NCBI RefSeq assembly: GCF_010500815.1
Contig: NZ_JAAAMG010000012.1
Coordinates: forward strand, 62,001 to 126,000
Source: Jiella pacifica
Lineage (GTDB): Bacteria > Pseudomonadota > Alphaproteobacteria > Rhizobiales > Rhizobiaceae
Length of the DNA: 64,000 nucleotides
Direction of reading: 5' to 3'
Positions 1 through 7,453 of the stretch are shown piece after piece. Position numbers and translations under genes: made by a program. The stretch's first letter is position 1; each line of letters starts with the position of its first letter. Under the pieces are notes generated by a model that was not told where the DNA came from, did no database searches, and saw only the letters and a program-made list of their open reading frames with translations.

Positions 1-670
1 TGCGCGGTGCGCGCGGCGCCGCGACGGGGCCGGCCTCGGCCTCGGACCTCGCATAGGCGAGCATGGCGCCGGCGAGGATGTCCTTCGCCTCGGCGTGGGT
101 CGGTACACCGAAACCAGGAACGTCGATGCCGATGATGCGGACGCCGTCGATCTCCTTAGGCAGAAGCCGCAGGGGAACGCCCGAGGCGGTCGGGACGCAG
201 AGATTGGTGACGACGATGGCGTCGTAGAGGGCGGGATCGGCCAGTTGATGGACGGCCTCGCGGATGTCCTCGAACAGTTTGCCGGTGACCAGCGTCTCGG
301 AATTGAACGGCACGTAGCCGACGGTGCGGCGGGCGCCATAGAAATGTGCGGTGAAGGTCAGGCCGTAGACACAACAGGCCGAGCCGGAGAGCACCGTCGC
401 AGTGCGCCGCATCCGGAGGCCGACGCGCAGCGAGCCGAATGCCGGGCACATGGACTGCGGCTGGTCGTGCGGGCCGGCCGGATAGTCCCTGGCGTAGCGG
501 TCGAGGATCTCGCTCTTTCCGGCCTTTGCCGCCGCCGCGCGCATCTCGGCCTTGCCGGCGTGGCAGGAGGCGTCGCCTTCGCGAGGCGTCGCGGCAGTCT
601 CGATGGTCGTCTCCGGCACATGGGCGCCGTCGCCGTCGTCGCGCTTCAGGTCTGTGTCGGAATAATCCAT
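1..670 (-). CDS. bchY: Chlorophyllide a reductase subunit Y (BchY), 3' part outside the window
   Basis: BchY pairs with BchZ to form the nitrogenase-like catalytic component that reduces ring B of chlorophyllide a during bacteriochlorophyll a synthesis; BchX supplies electrons. I translated the minus strand from an ATG at 670 and the frame stays open to base 1, giving 223 residues of the N-terminal half. Diagnostic segments are CPAFGSLRVGLRMRR near residue 74 and LSGSACCVYGLTF near residue 94, which carry cysteines expected to hold the iron-sulfur cluster shared with BchZ. The first ~60 residues are variable, as is usual. The gene starts 5 bases after the bchX stop and belongs to crtF-bchC-bchX-bchY. 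bchZ should follow to the left of base 1. Confidence 0.95.
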   Translation of the reverse strand, partial: MDYSDTDLKRDDGDGAHVPETTIETAATPREGDASCHAGKAEMRAAAAKAGKSEILDRYARDYPAGPHDQPQSMCPAFGSLRVGLRMRRTATVLSGSACCVYGLTFTAHFYGARRTVGYVPFNSETLVTGKLFEDIREAVHQLADPALYDAIVVTNLCVPTASGVPLRLLPKEIDGVRIIGIDVPGFGVPTHAEAKDILAGAMLAYARSEAEAGPVAAPRAPR

Positions 671-675
671 GACCC

Positions 676-1698
676 TCACGCCTCGTCGTAGACGACTTCG
701 AGGGAGGGGCGCTGGACCACCGGGCGGCCCATCATGTCGGCGAGGCTCGCCGGCTGGAGCGTGAACTCGCGGCCGGTCTCTTCGTCGGAGAACAGGCCGA
801 GGAGGCCGTCCTGATCGAGCGGCGTCGGGTGGAGCGGCGGGGCTTCACCGACATTGGTGGCGAGCTGCTCGAACAGCGGCGCCCAGCGCCCGCCGGGCTG
901 GCCGACGATCTGGTAGTTGGCGCTCTTCCTGCGGATGTCCTCGTCGGCGGGGATCGCGGCGAGAACCGGAATGCCGACGGATTTGGCGAAGGCCGCGGCC
1001 TCGCCGGTGCCATCGTCCTTGTTCACCACCATGCCGGCGACGCCGACATTGCCGCCGAGCTTGCGGAAATATTCCACCGCCGAGCAGACGTTGTTGGCGA
1101 CGTAGAGCGACTGGAGGTCGTTCGAGCCGACGACGATGACCTTCTGGCACATGTCCCGGGCGATCGGCAGGCCGAAGCCGCCGCAGACGACGTCGCCGAG
1201 GAAGTCGAGGAGAACGTAGTCGAAGCCCCAGTCGTGGAAGCCGAGCTTTTCCAGGAGTTCGAAGCCGTGGATGATTCCCCGGCCGCCGCAGCCGCGGCCG
1301 ACTTCCGGTCCGCCGAGCTCCATGGCGAAGACGCCGTCGCGCCGGAAGCAGACGTCGGAAATGTCGACTTCCTCGCCGGCGGCCTTCTTGGCCGACGAGG
1401 TCTGGATGATGGTCGGGCAGGCCTTGCCGCCGAACAAGAGCGAGGTGGTGTCGGACTTCGGGTCGCAGCCGATGAGCAGGACCCGCTTGCCCTGGCTCGC
1501 CATCATGTAGGAGAGGTTGGCGAGGGTGAAGGACTTGCCGATCCCGCCCTTGCCGTAGATCGCGATGATCTGCGTTTCCTTCGTCACCTTGCCGGTGGCG
1601 ACGGAGGACGGCTCGATGGCAGCCTCGGCCCGCAGCCGTTCGGCCATGGCGCCGGCGGGCCCGCTCGCGCCCTCGACATGTCGTAGCGCGTTGCTCAC
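676..1698 (-). CDS. bchX: Chlorophyllide a reductase iron protein (BchX)
   Basis: BchX is the NifH-like ATP-dependent reductase that passes electrons to BchYZ. The 340-residue product has the P-loop GKGGIGKS at residues 49-56, followed by ANLSYMMA and IGCDPKSDTTSLL. The two cysteine segments that bind the intersubunit [4Fe-4S] cluster are visible as GRGCGGRGI and VVCGGFGLP. The frame extends further upstream into bchC, but I chose the GTG at 1698 because it overlaps the bchC stop in a GTGA arrangement and has a GGAGAGAG ribosome-binding sequence just before it. Start-stop overlap implies translational coupling to bchC. The length fits the family. Confidence 0.97.
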   Translation of the reverse strand: MSNALRHVEGASGPAGAMAERLRAEAAIEPSSVATGKVTKETQIIAIYGKGGIGKSFTLANLSYMMASQGKRVLLIGCDPKSDTTSLLFGGKACPTIIQTSSAKKAAGEEVDISDVCFRRDGVFAMELGGPEVGRGCGGRGIIHGFELLEKLGFHDWGFDYVLLDFLGDVVCGGFGLPIARDMCQKVIVVGSNDLQSLYVANNVCSAVEYFRKLGGNVGVAGMVVNKDDGTGEAAAFAKSVGIPVLAAIPADEDIRRKSANYQIVGQPGGRWAPLFEQLATNVGEAPPLHPTPLDQDGLLGLFSDEETGREFTLQPASLADMMGRPVVQRPSLEVVYDEA

Positions 1699-2636
1699 AT
1701 CTCTCTCCAATCCAGGATCATCTTCAGGCAGTCGGCATCTTCGAACGCCGTGCGATAGGCAGCTTCCGCCTCGACCGGTCGGCCCGCATGGGTCACCAGG
1801 CCGTGCAGAGAAAGGCGACCGGCGGCGACGAGCGCCAGCACCGCCTCCATGTCCTCCGGCCGCCATTCGGCGGCGATCTTCATGCGCGCCTCGCGCATGA
1901 AGGCGGGCGGGAAGGCGAAGGAGACGGGCTCTTTGTAGAAGCCGGCGAGGACGATCTCGCCGCCGCGGCCGAGCCGCGGAACGAGACGGTCGAGAACTTG
2001 CGAATCCCCCGAAACGTCGAGGATCTGGCGATAATCGGCCCGCTCCTCGTCCGACGGATCGATGACGGCGTAGCCGATGGCGCCGGCGCGGCGGGCCTTC
2101 GAGGTTTCCCAGACGACGGCCTGACCGCCGAGCGAGACGACCATCCGTGCGGCAAGCCGGCCGAGTGCGCCATGGCCGACGACGAGTTCCGGCAGGTCGC
2201 GGCCGGAGGCGCGCACCGCATGGTGGGCCGTCGCCGCCAGGGCAAGGAGGGTTGCCTCGTCGCCGAGATCGTCGCCGATCGAAACGAGACGCCCCTCGGG
2301 CAACTGGACGTGAGAGGCCGAGGCGCCGAACAGGCCCCTGGCCCCGTCGAAACCATTCGAGCCCGGGACGAAGACCTTGTCGCCGACCTTCAGCCGGCGC
2401 GCGTCCCTTGCCTCGACCACCCGGCCGACGGCTTCGTAGCCTGGAACGAGCGGATAGCCCATGCCGGGGAAGGCCGGCATTTCACCAGACCACAGGAGCC
2501 GCTCGGTGCCGGTGGAAATGCCCGAGGCTTCGATCGCGACGACCACCTCTCCGGCCTTGCGCGGTGCCAGACCCAGCCGCCGCATGCCGAGCTTGCGGGG
2601 ATGGTCGAAGACGATGGCGTCGGATTGCGTGACCAC
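1695..2636 (-). CDS. bchC: 3-hydroxyethyl bacteriochlorophyllide a dehydrogenase (BchC)
   Basis: BchC oxidises the 3-hydroxyethyl group to the 3-acetyl group typical of bacteriochlorophyll a. The 313-residue protein is a medium-chain zinc-type dehydrogenase/reductase: the substrate domain contains SGISTGTERLLWSGEMP and PGYEAVGRVV, followed by a nucleotide-binding part around VVGHGALGRLAARMV. The start is a GTG at 2636 preceded by AGGAG at 7 bases. Two PpsR/CrtJ-type palindromes lie directly upstream (2656-2673 and 2682-2699), so bchC and the downstream bchX and bchY are expected to be repressed by oxygen or light. Readthrough from crtF is likely too, since only 47 bases separate the two genes. 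Confidence 0.96.
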   Translation of the reverse strand: MVTQSDAIVFDHPRKLGMRRLGLAPRKAGEVVVAIEASGISTGTERLLWSGEMPAFPGMGYPLVPGYEAVGRVVEARDARRLKVGDKVFVPGSNGFDGARGLFGASASHVQLPEGRLVSIGDDLGDEATLLALAATAHHAVRASGRDLPELVVGHGALGRLAARMVVSLGGQAVVWETSKARRAGAIGYAVIDPSDEERADYRQILDVSGDSQVLDRLVPRLGRGGEIVLAGFYKEPVSFAFPPAFMREARMKIAAEWRPEDMEAVLALVAAGRLSLHGLVTHAGRPVEAEAAYRTAFEDADCLKMILDWREM

Positions 2637-2655
2637 GGGGGGCTCCTGGATTGAG

Positions 2656-2673
2656 TGTCAGTTTAAATTGACA
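2656..2673. promoter_or_regulatory. PpsR/CrtJ-type operator, proximal copy upstream of bchC
   Basis: The sequence is TGT, 12 bases, ACA: TGTCAGTTTAAATTGACA. This matches the TGT-N12-ACA consensus of the aerobic photosynthesis repressor PpsR/CrtJ. It lies 20 bases upstream of the bchC start and exactly 8 bp from a second copy, the spacing known for cooperative binding at bchC promoters in purple bacteria. Confidence 0.85.
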
Positions 2674-2681
2674 GTTCAAGC

Positions 2682-2699
2682 TGTCAAGTAAATATGACA
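2682..2699. promoter_or_regulatory. PpsR/CrtJ-type operator, distal copy upstream of bchC
   Basis: TGTCAAGTAAATATGACA fits TGT-N12-ACA. It overlaps the crtF stop codon (2684-2686) and pairs with the site at 2656-2673 across an 8-bp spacer. The tandem pair marks a promoter for bchC inside the crtF-bchC junction. Confidence 0.85.
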
Positions 2700-3919
2700 T
2701 TGCGGCGCGGAATCTCGGCGACGACGATGCTGGTCGCCAGTGGCAGCGCCGTGGGGACTTCGCGGGCGCGGGTCAGCCCCGCGGCATTCATCAACCGGCC
2801 GATCTCGTCGGGAGTGCGCGGTCTGCCGCGTCCCATGGCGAGCAGGTAGAAGCCGAAATAGACGTCCGCGACCGGAGCCGAGTCGCCGACGCCGGCCATC
2901 GGCTCGGCGACCATCACGACGCCGCCGGGCTCGAGGCTTTCGCGCGCCCGGGTGAGCAGCTTCACCGCCTCGGCGTCGTCGTGGTCGTGCAGGATGCGCA
3001 CGAGGGTGATCAGGTCGAAGCGGCCCTCGGGATAGGGGTCGTTGAAGAAGTCGCCGGAATGGACGTGGATGCGTCGCCCGAATCTCGTGTCGCGGATTCG
3101 CTTCGCGGCGATCTCGGCCACCGCCGGGAGGTCCATCAGGTGAAGCTCGGCCTCCGGATGATGCTCCGCCACCTTGCGCAGGAACCGCCCGTCGCCGCCG
3201 CCGAGATCGAGGATGCGGCGGGCCCAGGAGACGTCGTAGGAGCCGAGGACTTCCTCGGCCACGAAGTCCTGGCTGGCGGCCATGAGATCGGTATAGGCGG
3301 CGACGTCGGCGTCTTCGGGCGGTGTTCCGCCCGGTGCCGCCGCATAGGGCCAAAGCTTCGACAGGCGGGTTGGTGCGGCTGTGCCCTTCAGGAGCGCGAC
3401 CGGGTCGGACAGGTCCTGATAGACGTCGCGGTGGTGCCGGATCATCGCTTCGATGCCGGGATTGGCGACGAGTGCCGCGCCGAGCGGGCCGAGCCCGTAG
3501 GCGATCTCGTCCTCGCTGTCGTCGATCTCGACCAGATCGAGGGCAGCGAGCGCGCGCAGCAGCCGCTCGGCCGCCTCCGGCTTCAGGCCCGTCGCCGCTG
3601 CGATATCGGCGAGCGCCCTCGGGCCGCGCGACAAGTGTTGGAAGACGTTCAGCTCGACGGCCGCGGCAAGCACCTGCGAGTAGACGAAGCCGGCGACGAG
3701 ATCGAACAGTCGCCGCGAGCTTCGGCGCGCGAAGGGGCGGGTCAGCCAGAACTTCGCGGAACTTCGGTGGAAGGCGCGATCTGCGAGCTTGCGATTGCGG
3801 AAGCTCTTCCAGCCCTCGCGGCTCGGCCTGAAGAAGCGGCGGATTTCCCGTATCGGATCTGCCCAGCCGGAGGGCCTCTTGGAGGCAGGAGAGGCAGGCT
3901 CGATTTCCGTGGTCGACAT
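2684..3919 (-). CDS. crtF: Demethylspheroidene O-methyltransferase (CrtF)
   Basis: CrtF methylates the 1-hydroxyl group of acyclic carotenoids using S-adenosylmethionine, a step of the spheroidene/spirilloxanthin pathway. The 411-residue product has an N-terminal winged-helix dimerisation region (FDLVAGFVYSQVLAAAVEL, then LADIAAATGLKPEAAERLLR) and a C-terminal SAM-dependent methyltransferase domain with DLGGGDGRFLRKVAEHHPEA and LMDLPAVAEIA. An in-frame TTG lies at 3928, but the ATG at 3919 is better spaced from the AAGGA ribosome-binding sequence (9 bases). The gene heads the crtF-bchCXY unit and is divergent from crtD, with a PpsR-type operator between them. Confidence 0.93.
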   Translation of the reverse strand: MSTTEIEPASPASKRPSGWADPIREIRRFFRPSREGWKSFRNRKLADRAFHRSSAKFWLTRPFARRSSRRLFDLVAGFVYSQVLAAAVELNVFQHLSRGPRALADIAAATGLKPEAAERLLRALAALDLVEIDDSEDEIAYGLGPLGAALVANPGIEAMIRHHRDVYQDLSDPVALLKGTAAPTRLSKLWPYAAAPGGTPPEDADVAAYTDLMAASQDFVAEEVLGSYDVSWARRILDLGGGDGRFLRKVAEHHPEAELHLMDLPAVAEIAAKRIRDTRFGRRIHVHSGDFFNDPYPEGRFDLITLVRILHDHDDAEAVKLLTRARESLEPGGVVMVAEPMAGVGDSAPVADVYFGFYLLAMGRGRPRTPDEIGRLMNAAGLTRAREVPTALPLATSIVVAEIPRRNVIFT

Positions 3920-3948
3920 GGCCGTCAATCCTTCTAGACAGGTTTAAC

Positions 3949-3966
3949 TGTCAATTTTATTGGACA
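3949..3966. promoter_or_regulatory. PpsR/CrtJ-type operator in the crtF-crtD divergent promoter
   Basis: TGTCAATTTTATTGGACA fits TGT-N12-ACA and sits in the ~100-bp region between divergent crtF and crtD. A degenerate partner with one mismatch (CGT-N12-ACA, 3923-3940) lies exactly 8 bp away on the crtF side, repeating the geometry seen before bchC. It probably coordinates both carotenoid transcripts with bacteriochlorophyll genes. Confidence 0.8.
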
Positions 3967-4018
3967 ACCAGATGCGCGCCGTGTCAATCTCCTCCGAAAG
4001 GTTCCGAGGGATGATCCA

Positions 4019-5596
4019 ATGCACGTCGCCATCGTTGGCGCCGGGATCGGCGGCCTCGCCGCAGCCGTGAGGCTCGCCTCCTCGGGGGTCGCCGTCACGG
4101 TCGTCGAAGCCGCCGGACAGCCGGGCGGAAAATTGCGCGAGACGGAGATCGCCGGCCGGATGGTCGACGTCGGTCCGACCGTCTTCACCCTGCGGGACGT
4201 CTTCGACGACGTCTTCGCCTGCGCCGGCGAACGGCTGGACGACCATCTGACGCTGCATCGCTGCGAGACGATTGCCCGGCACGTCTTCGCGGACGGCGCC
4301 GTGCTCGATCTCTTCGCCGACGCGGAACGCTCGCAAGCGGCGATCACGGCCCTGTCCGGCGAGCGATCGGCCGGCGAATACGAGAGCTTCTGCGCCCGGG
4401 CGAAAAGCGTCTGCGAGACGCTGTCGCCGATCTTCATGCGCGCCGAGCGCCCGTCGGGGCCGCTCGGCCTCGTCGCCCGGGCCGGCCCGAAAGGCTTGCC
4501 GGCGATCATGCGGATCGGCGCGGAGACGACGCTTTGGAAGTCGCTGTCGGCGCAGTTCTCCGATCCGCGTCTCGCCCAGCTCTTCGGCCGCTACGCCACC
4601 TACAACGGCTCCTCGCCCTTCCTCGCCCCGGCGACGCTGATGCTGATCGCCCATGTCGAGAAGTCCGGCGTCTGGCTGGTCGAAGGCGGCATGATGCGAC
4701 TTGCCGAGAGCCTCGCCGGCCTCGCCGAACGATCCGGCGCGAGCCTGCGCTACGGCGTCCCCGTCGCCTCGATCGCCGTGCGGGGCGGGGCGGTCGGCGG
4801 CGTGACGCTGGCGGGCGGCGAGACGATCGCCGCCGACGTCGTCCTCGCTAATTGCGACGCCGGGGCCCTTGCCGCCGGACTGTTGGGCAAAGCCGTGCAA
4901 ACCGCCGTCGATCCGCCGCTGGAGCGCGAGGACCGCTCGCTGTCGGCGCTGACCGTCGCGCTGGAGGCGCCGACGGACGGGATGGAGTTGCTGCGGCACA
5001 ACGTCTTCTTCTCGGCCGACTATGCCCGCGAATTCGATGAGATCCTGACCCGGCGCCGGCTGCCCTCCGACCCCACCGTCTATGTCTGCGCCAGCGACCG
5101 GGACGATTGCGGTCGGCTTTCGAGCGAGTCGGCAAGGCGCGGCCGCGAACGGCTTTTCCTGATCATCAACGCGCCGGCCGACGGCGACGAAACGGACTTC
5201 GGCAAAGAGGAGGTCGAGCGATGCGTGACGGCGGCATTTTCGAGACTTCGCGCCTCCGGCTTGCGGGTGGAGGGGCCGGATTTTCGACAGATCAGGCTTT
5301 CGACGCCCTCCGATTTCGCGAGACGTTTTCCGGCGACGGGCGGAGCGCTCTACGGGCGGGCCTCGCATGGGTCGACGGCTTCGTTCCGCAGGCCCGGCGC
5401 CAGAACGAAGCTCGCGGGCCTCTATCTCTGCGGCGGCAGCGCCCATCCGGGGGCCGGCCTGCCGATGGCGGCGCTCTCCGGCAAGATCGCGGCGGAGGCT
5501 ATCCTGGCGGACCGCGCTTCGACCAGCAGGTCCCGCCGGGAGGCTATGCCTGGTGGTATGTGGACGCGCTTTCGTCAGATGGTCGGCATGCTCTAA
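4019..5596 (+). CDS. crtD: Carotenoid 3,4-desaturase (CrtD)
   Basis: CrtD desaturates 1-hydroxy carotenoids at C-3,4 on the way to spheroidene or spirilloxanthin. The 525-residue protein is a phytoene-desaturase-family flavoprotein with an N-terminal FAD-binding motif, VAIVGAGIGGLAAAVRLA, at residues 3-20, then GGKLRETEIAG and VDVGPTVFTLRDVF. The C-terminal dinucleotide signature appears as LYLCGGSAHPGAGLPMA. The ATG at 4019 follows a GAGGGA ribosome-binding sequence. The last ~125 codons can also be read in the crtC frame, and at least the final ~20 codons overlap true crtC coding sequence. crtD and crtC are co-transcribed away from crtF. Confidence 0.93.
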   Translation: MHVAIVGAGIGGLAAAVRLASSGVAVTVVEAAGQPGGKLRETEIAGRMVDVGPTVFTLRDVFDDVFACAGERLDDHLTLHRCETIARHVFADGAVLDLFADAERSQAAITALSGERSAGEYESFCARAKSVCETLSPIFMRAERPSGPLGLVARAGPKGLPAIMRIGAETTLWKSLSAQFSDPRLAQLFGRYATYNGSSPFLAPATLMLIAHVEKSGVWLVEGGMMRLAESLAGLAERSGASLRYGVPVASIAVRGGAVGGVTLAGGETIAADVVLANCDAGALAAGLLGKAVQTAVDPPLEREDRSLSALTVALEAPTDGMELLRHNVFFSADYAREFDEILTRRRLPSDPTVYVCASDRDDCGRLSSESARRGRERLFLIINAPADGDETDFGKEEVERCVTAAFSRLRASGLRVEGPDFRQIRLSTPSDFARRFPATGGALYGRASHGSTASFRRPGARTKLAGLYLCGGSAHPGAGLPMAALSGKIAAEAILADRASTSRSRREAMPGGMWTRFRQMVGML

Positions 5597-6429
5597 CGCT
5601 GATCGGCTTCGTCGGCAGCGTGTTTTCGCCCTATTACCGCTTCTCCGGTCGCGGCCGGCCGGAAGATCACGTCGCGCTGAACGTCGCGCTGACGGGGGCG
5701 GGCTCGAAGCGGTGGACGATGACCGAACGCAGGACCAAGGCGCTGCACCGCGACGCCGGAACCCTGTCCATCGGCCCGAGCGCCATGCGCTGGGACGGCA
5801 GCGGCCTCACCGTCACCATCGACGAGATCTCGCCGCTGATCCCGAGGCGCGTGAAGGGAACCGTGCGGCTCTATCCGGACGCCGTGGTCAACCACCCGGT
5901 GGCGCTGGATTGCGAAGCCCGCCACTGCTGGTGGCCGATCGCCCCTTGCGCGCGTGTCGAGGTGGAACTCGACGAGCCGTCGCTCTCCTGGTCCGGCAGC
6001 GGTTATTTCGACTTCAACACCGGCGAGGTCCCCCTGGAGGAGAGCTTCCACCGCTGGAACTGGTGCCGCGCCTCGGTGCCGGAAGGGACGGTCGTCCTCT
6101 ACGACCTGCTCGACCGCGACGACCAGTCCTGCTCGCTGGCGATCAAGTTCGATCCGCGGCATGGCGTGACGGACTTCGAGCCGCCGCCGCCGGCACGGCT
6201 GAAGAAGAGCTTCTGGGGCATGCGCCGCTCGACCCGCTGCGAGCGCGGCGCCTCGGCCAAGGTGATCGAGACGCTGGAGGACTCGCCCTTCTACACCCGC
6301 TCGGTCGTCGGAACGCGGCTGCTCGGGCGGGAGGTGACGGCGATCCACGAAAGCGTCGATCTCGGCCGCTTCGCCAATCCGCTCGTCCAGATGATGCTGC
6401 CCTACCGGATGCCGCGCCGGTTCGTCTGA
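5221..6429 (+). CDS. crtC: Carotenoid 1,2-hydratase (CrtC), start uncertain
   Basis: CrtC adds water across the C-1,2 double bond of neurosporene or lycopene derivatives, preparing them for CrtD and CrtF. Conserved family blocks are PPGGYAWWYVDALSSDGRH (from 5533), GFVGSVFSPYYRFSGRG and HCWWPIAPCARVEVEL. No ATG, GTG or TTG lies in frame between 5221 and the PPGGYAWWY block. The ATG at 5221 has a good GAGGAGG ribosome-binding sequence and gives 402 residues, but would mean a 376-base overlap with crtD. If instead the protein starts near 5500, it must use a rare start codon. The stop is 3 bases from the end of the convergent gene at 6433. Confidence 0.88.
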   Translation: MRDGGIFETSRLRLAGGGAGFSTDQAFDALRFRETFSGDGRSALRAGLAWVDGFVPQARRQNEARGPLSLRRQRPSGGRPADGGALRQDRGGGYPGGPRFDQQVPPGGYAWWYVDALSSDGRHALTLIGFVGSVFSPYYRFSGRGRPEDHVALNVALTGAGSKRWTMTERRTKALHRDAGTLSIGPSAMRWDGSGLTVTIDEISPLIPRRVKGTVRLYPDAVVNHPVALDCEARHCWWPIAPCARVEVELDEPSLSWSGSGYFDFNTGEVPLEESFHRWNWCRASVPEGTVVLYDLLDRDDQSCSLAIKFDPRHGVTDFEPPPPARLKKSFWGMRRSTRCERGASAKVIETLEDSPFYTRSVVGTRLLGREVTAIHESVDLGRFANPLVQMMLPYRMPRRFV

Positions 6430-6432
6430 TCG

Positions 6433-7281
6433 TCACGCCTCTCGATCGCCCGGCGTCGCCGTCGTTGCCAAGGCTGGTCGGCGAGCAGGAGCGAGCGCCC
6501 GGACGGAGGGCAGCCCGAGCGGTGCGCTCCGTCCATCCGCAGCTGGATCCGCCTCATGCGCAGATCCCTGCAGCAAAGCGAGGGCGTCGCGCAGGCCGGC
6601 TACCGTGCCGACATCGACATAGGCGGTGCCGGTCTTTACCCCGGCCGCATGGCCGCCGGCAGCGATATAGGCGTTGACGAGCGTGCCGAAATACTCGTCG
6701 ATACGGCCGCGTTCGAGCCACAGGGCATGCAATGCGTGAAACACCGCACCCGGCATCTTGAAGGCCCCCCAGACCCAGTTGGTGGTGGCGTCCGGACGCT
6801 TGACCTGGACCTCCCGCACATGGCCGGCCGCATCGGTTTCGACCGCGTCGAAGACGGTCGAGTCCGCGACGGGAAACAGCAGAAACGACAGCCGGTCGTC
6901 CGGCAGGTCGCAAAATCCGTTCTGCGGCATCCAGAGCGAGTCGGGCAGGCCGACCAGAACTCTCTCTTCCGGCGCGACGACGGGAGCGGCGTGGAAGATC
7001 GCGTCGCAAAGCCCGGCCGGTTGCGGCTGGACGACATAGGCGATCGGCACGCCGTCATGGCTGCCGCCGTAATACTTCAGGATGTCGGACTTGCCCGGGC
7101 CGATGACGAAACAGAGCTTGCTCGCCCCGCCGGTGATCATCCGCTCGACCAGATACTCGCTGATCGCACAGGGGCGCTCGACGCCGCCGTCGAGCCGGCT
7201 TCCCACCGGGATGAGCTCCTTGGAGAAGGCCAGTGGCTGAATGCGGCTGCCGCGCCCTGCCGCCGGAATGATCCCCCACAT
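6433..7281 (-). CDS. NDP-sugar pyrophosphorylase family nucleotidyltransferase
   Basis: The 282-residue product begins with MWGIIPAAGRGSRIQPLAFS followed by KELIPVG, the nucleotide-binding signature of sugar-1-phosphate nucleotidyltransferases (GxGxR plus the PK/KE element). Later blocks are EYLVERMITGGASKLCFVIG, AGLCDAIFHAAPVV and VGLPDSLWMP. Which sugar and which nucleotide it uses cannot be told; it lacks the hexapeptide acetyltransferase repeats of GlmU. The open frame extends upstream to 7494, but the ATG at 7281 is the natural start. The C-terminal ~45 residues are low-complexity. It lies between crtC and bchO, an unusual place for this family, and could activate a sugar for a glycosylated carotenoid or an exopolysaccharide; neither is shown by the sequence. 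Confidence 0.8.
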   Translation of the reverse strand: MWGIIPAAGRGSRIQPLAFSKELIPVGSRLDGGVERPCAISEYLVERMITGGASKLCFVIGPGKSDILKYYGGSHDGVPIAYVVQPQPAGLCDAIFHAAPVVAPEERVLVGLPDSLWMPQNGFCDLPDDRLSFLLFPVADSTVFDAVETDAAGHVREVQVKRPDATTNWVWGAFKMPGAVFHALHALWLERGRIDEYFGTLVNAYIAAGGHAAGVKTGTAYVDVGTVAGLRDALALLQGSAHEADPAADGRSAPLGLPSVRALAPARRPALATTATPGDREA

Positions 7282-7453
7282 ACCGCGCTCCCGGTCGGTC
7301 AAGCGCGGTGCTGCAAGGGGCCGGGCTGGAAGGAAAGCGTCGGCACGCTCGGGCCGGGATGGCGCATGGGCAGGGTCTTCCTTGGCGCGGGCACGGACGC
7401 CCGTCGGATTGGCGTCAAGATGTAATCCAGGGTAGCACGCCTGCCGTGGGAAT

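Noticed and set aside
95-691. Plus-strand open frame of 198 codons opposite bchY
   Set aside because: It is the antisense shadow of bchY, whose family motifs are clear on the minus strand.
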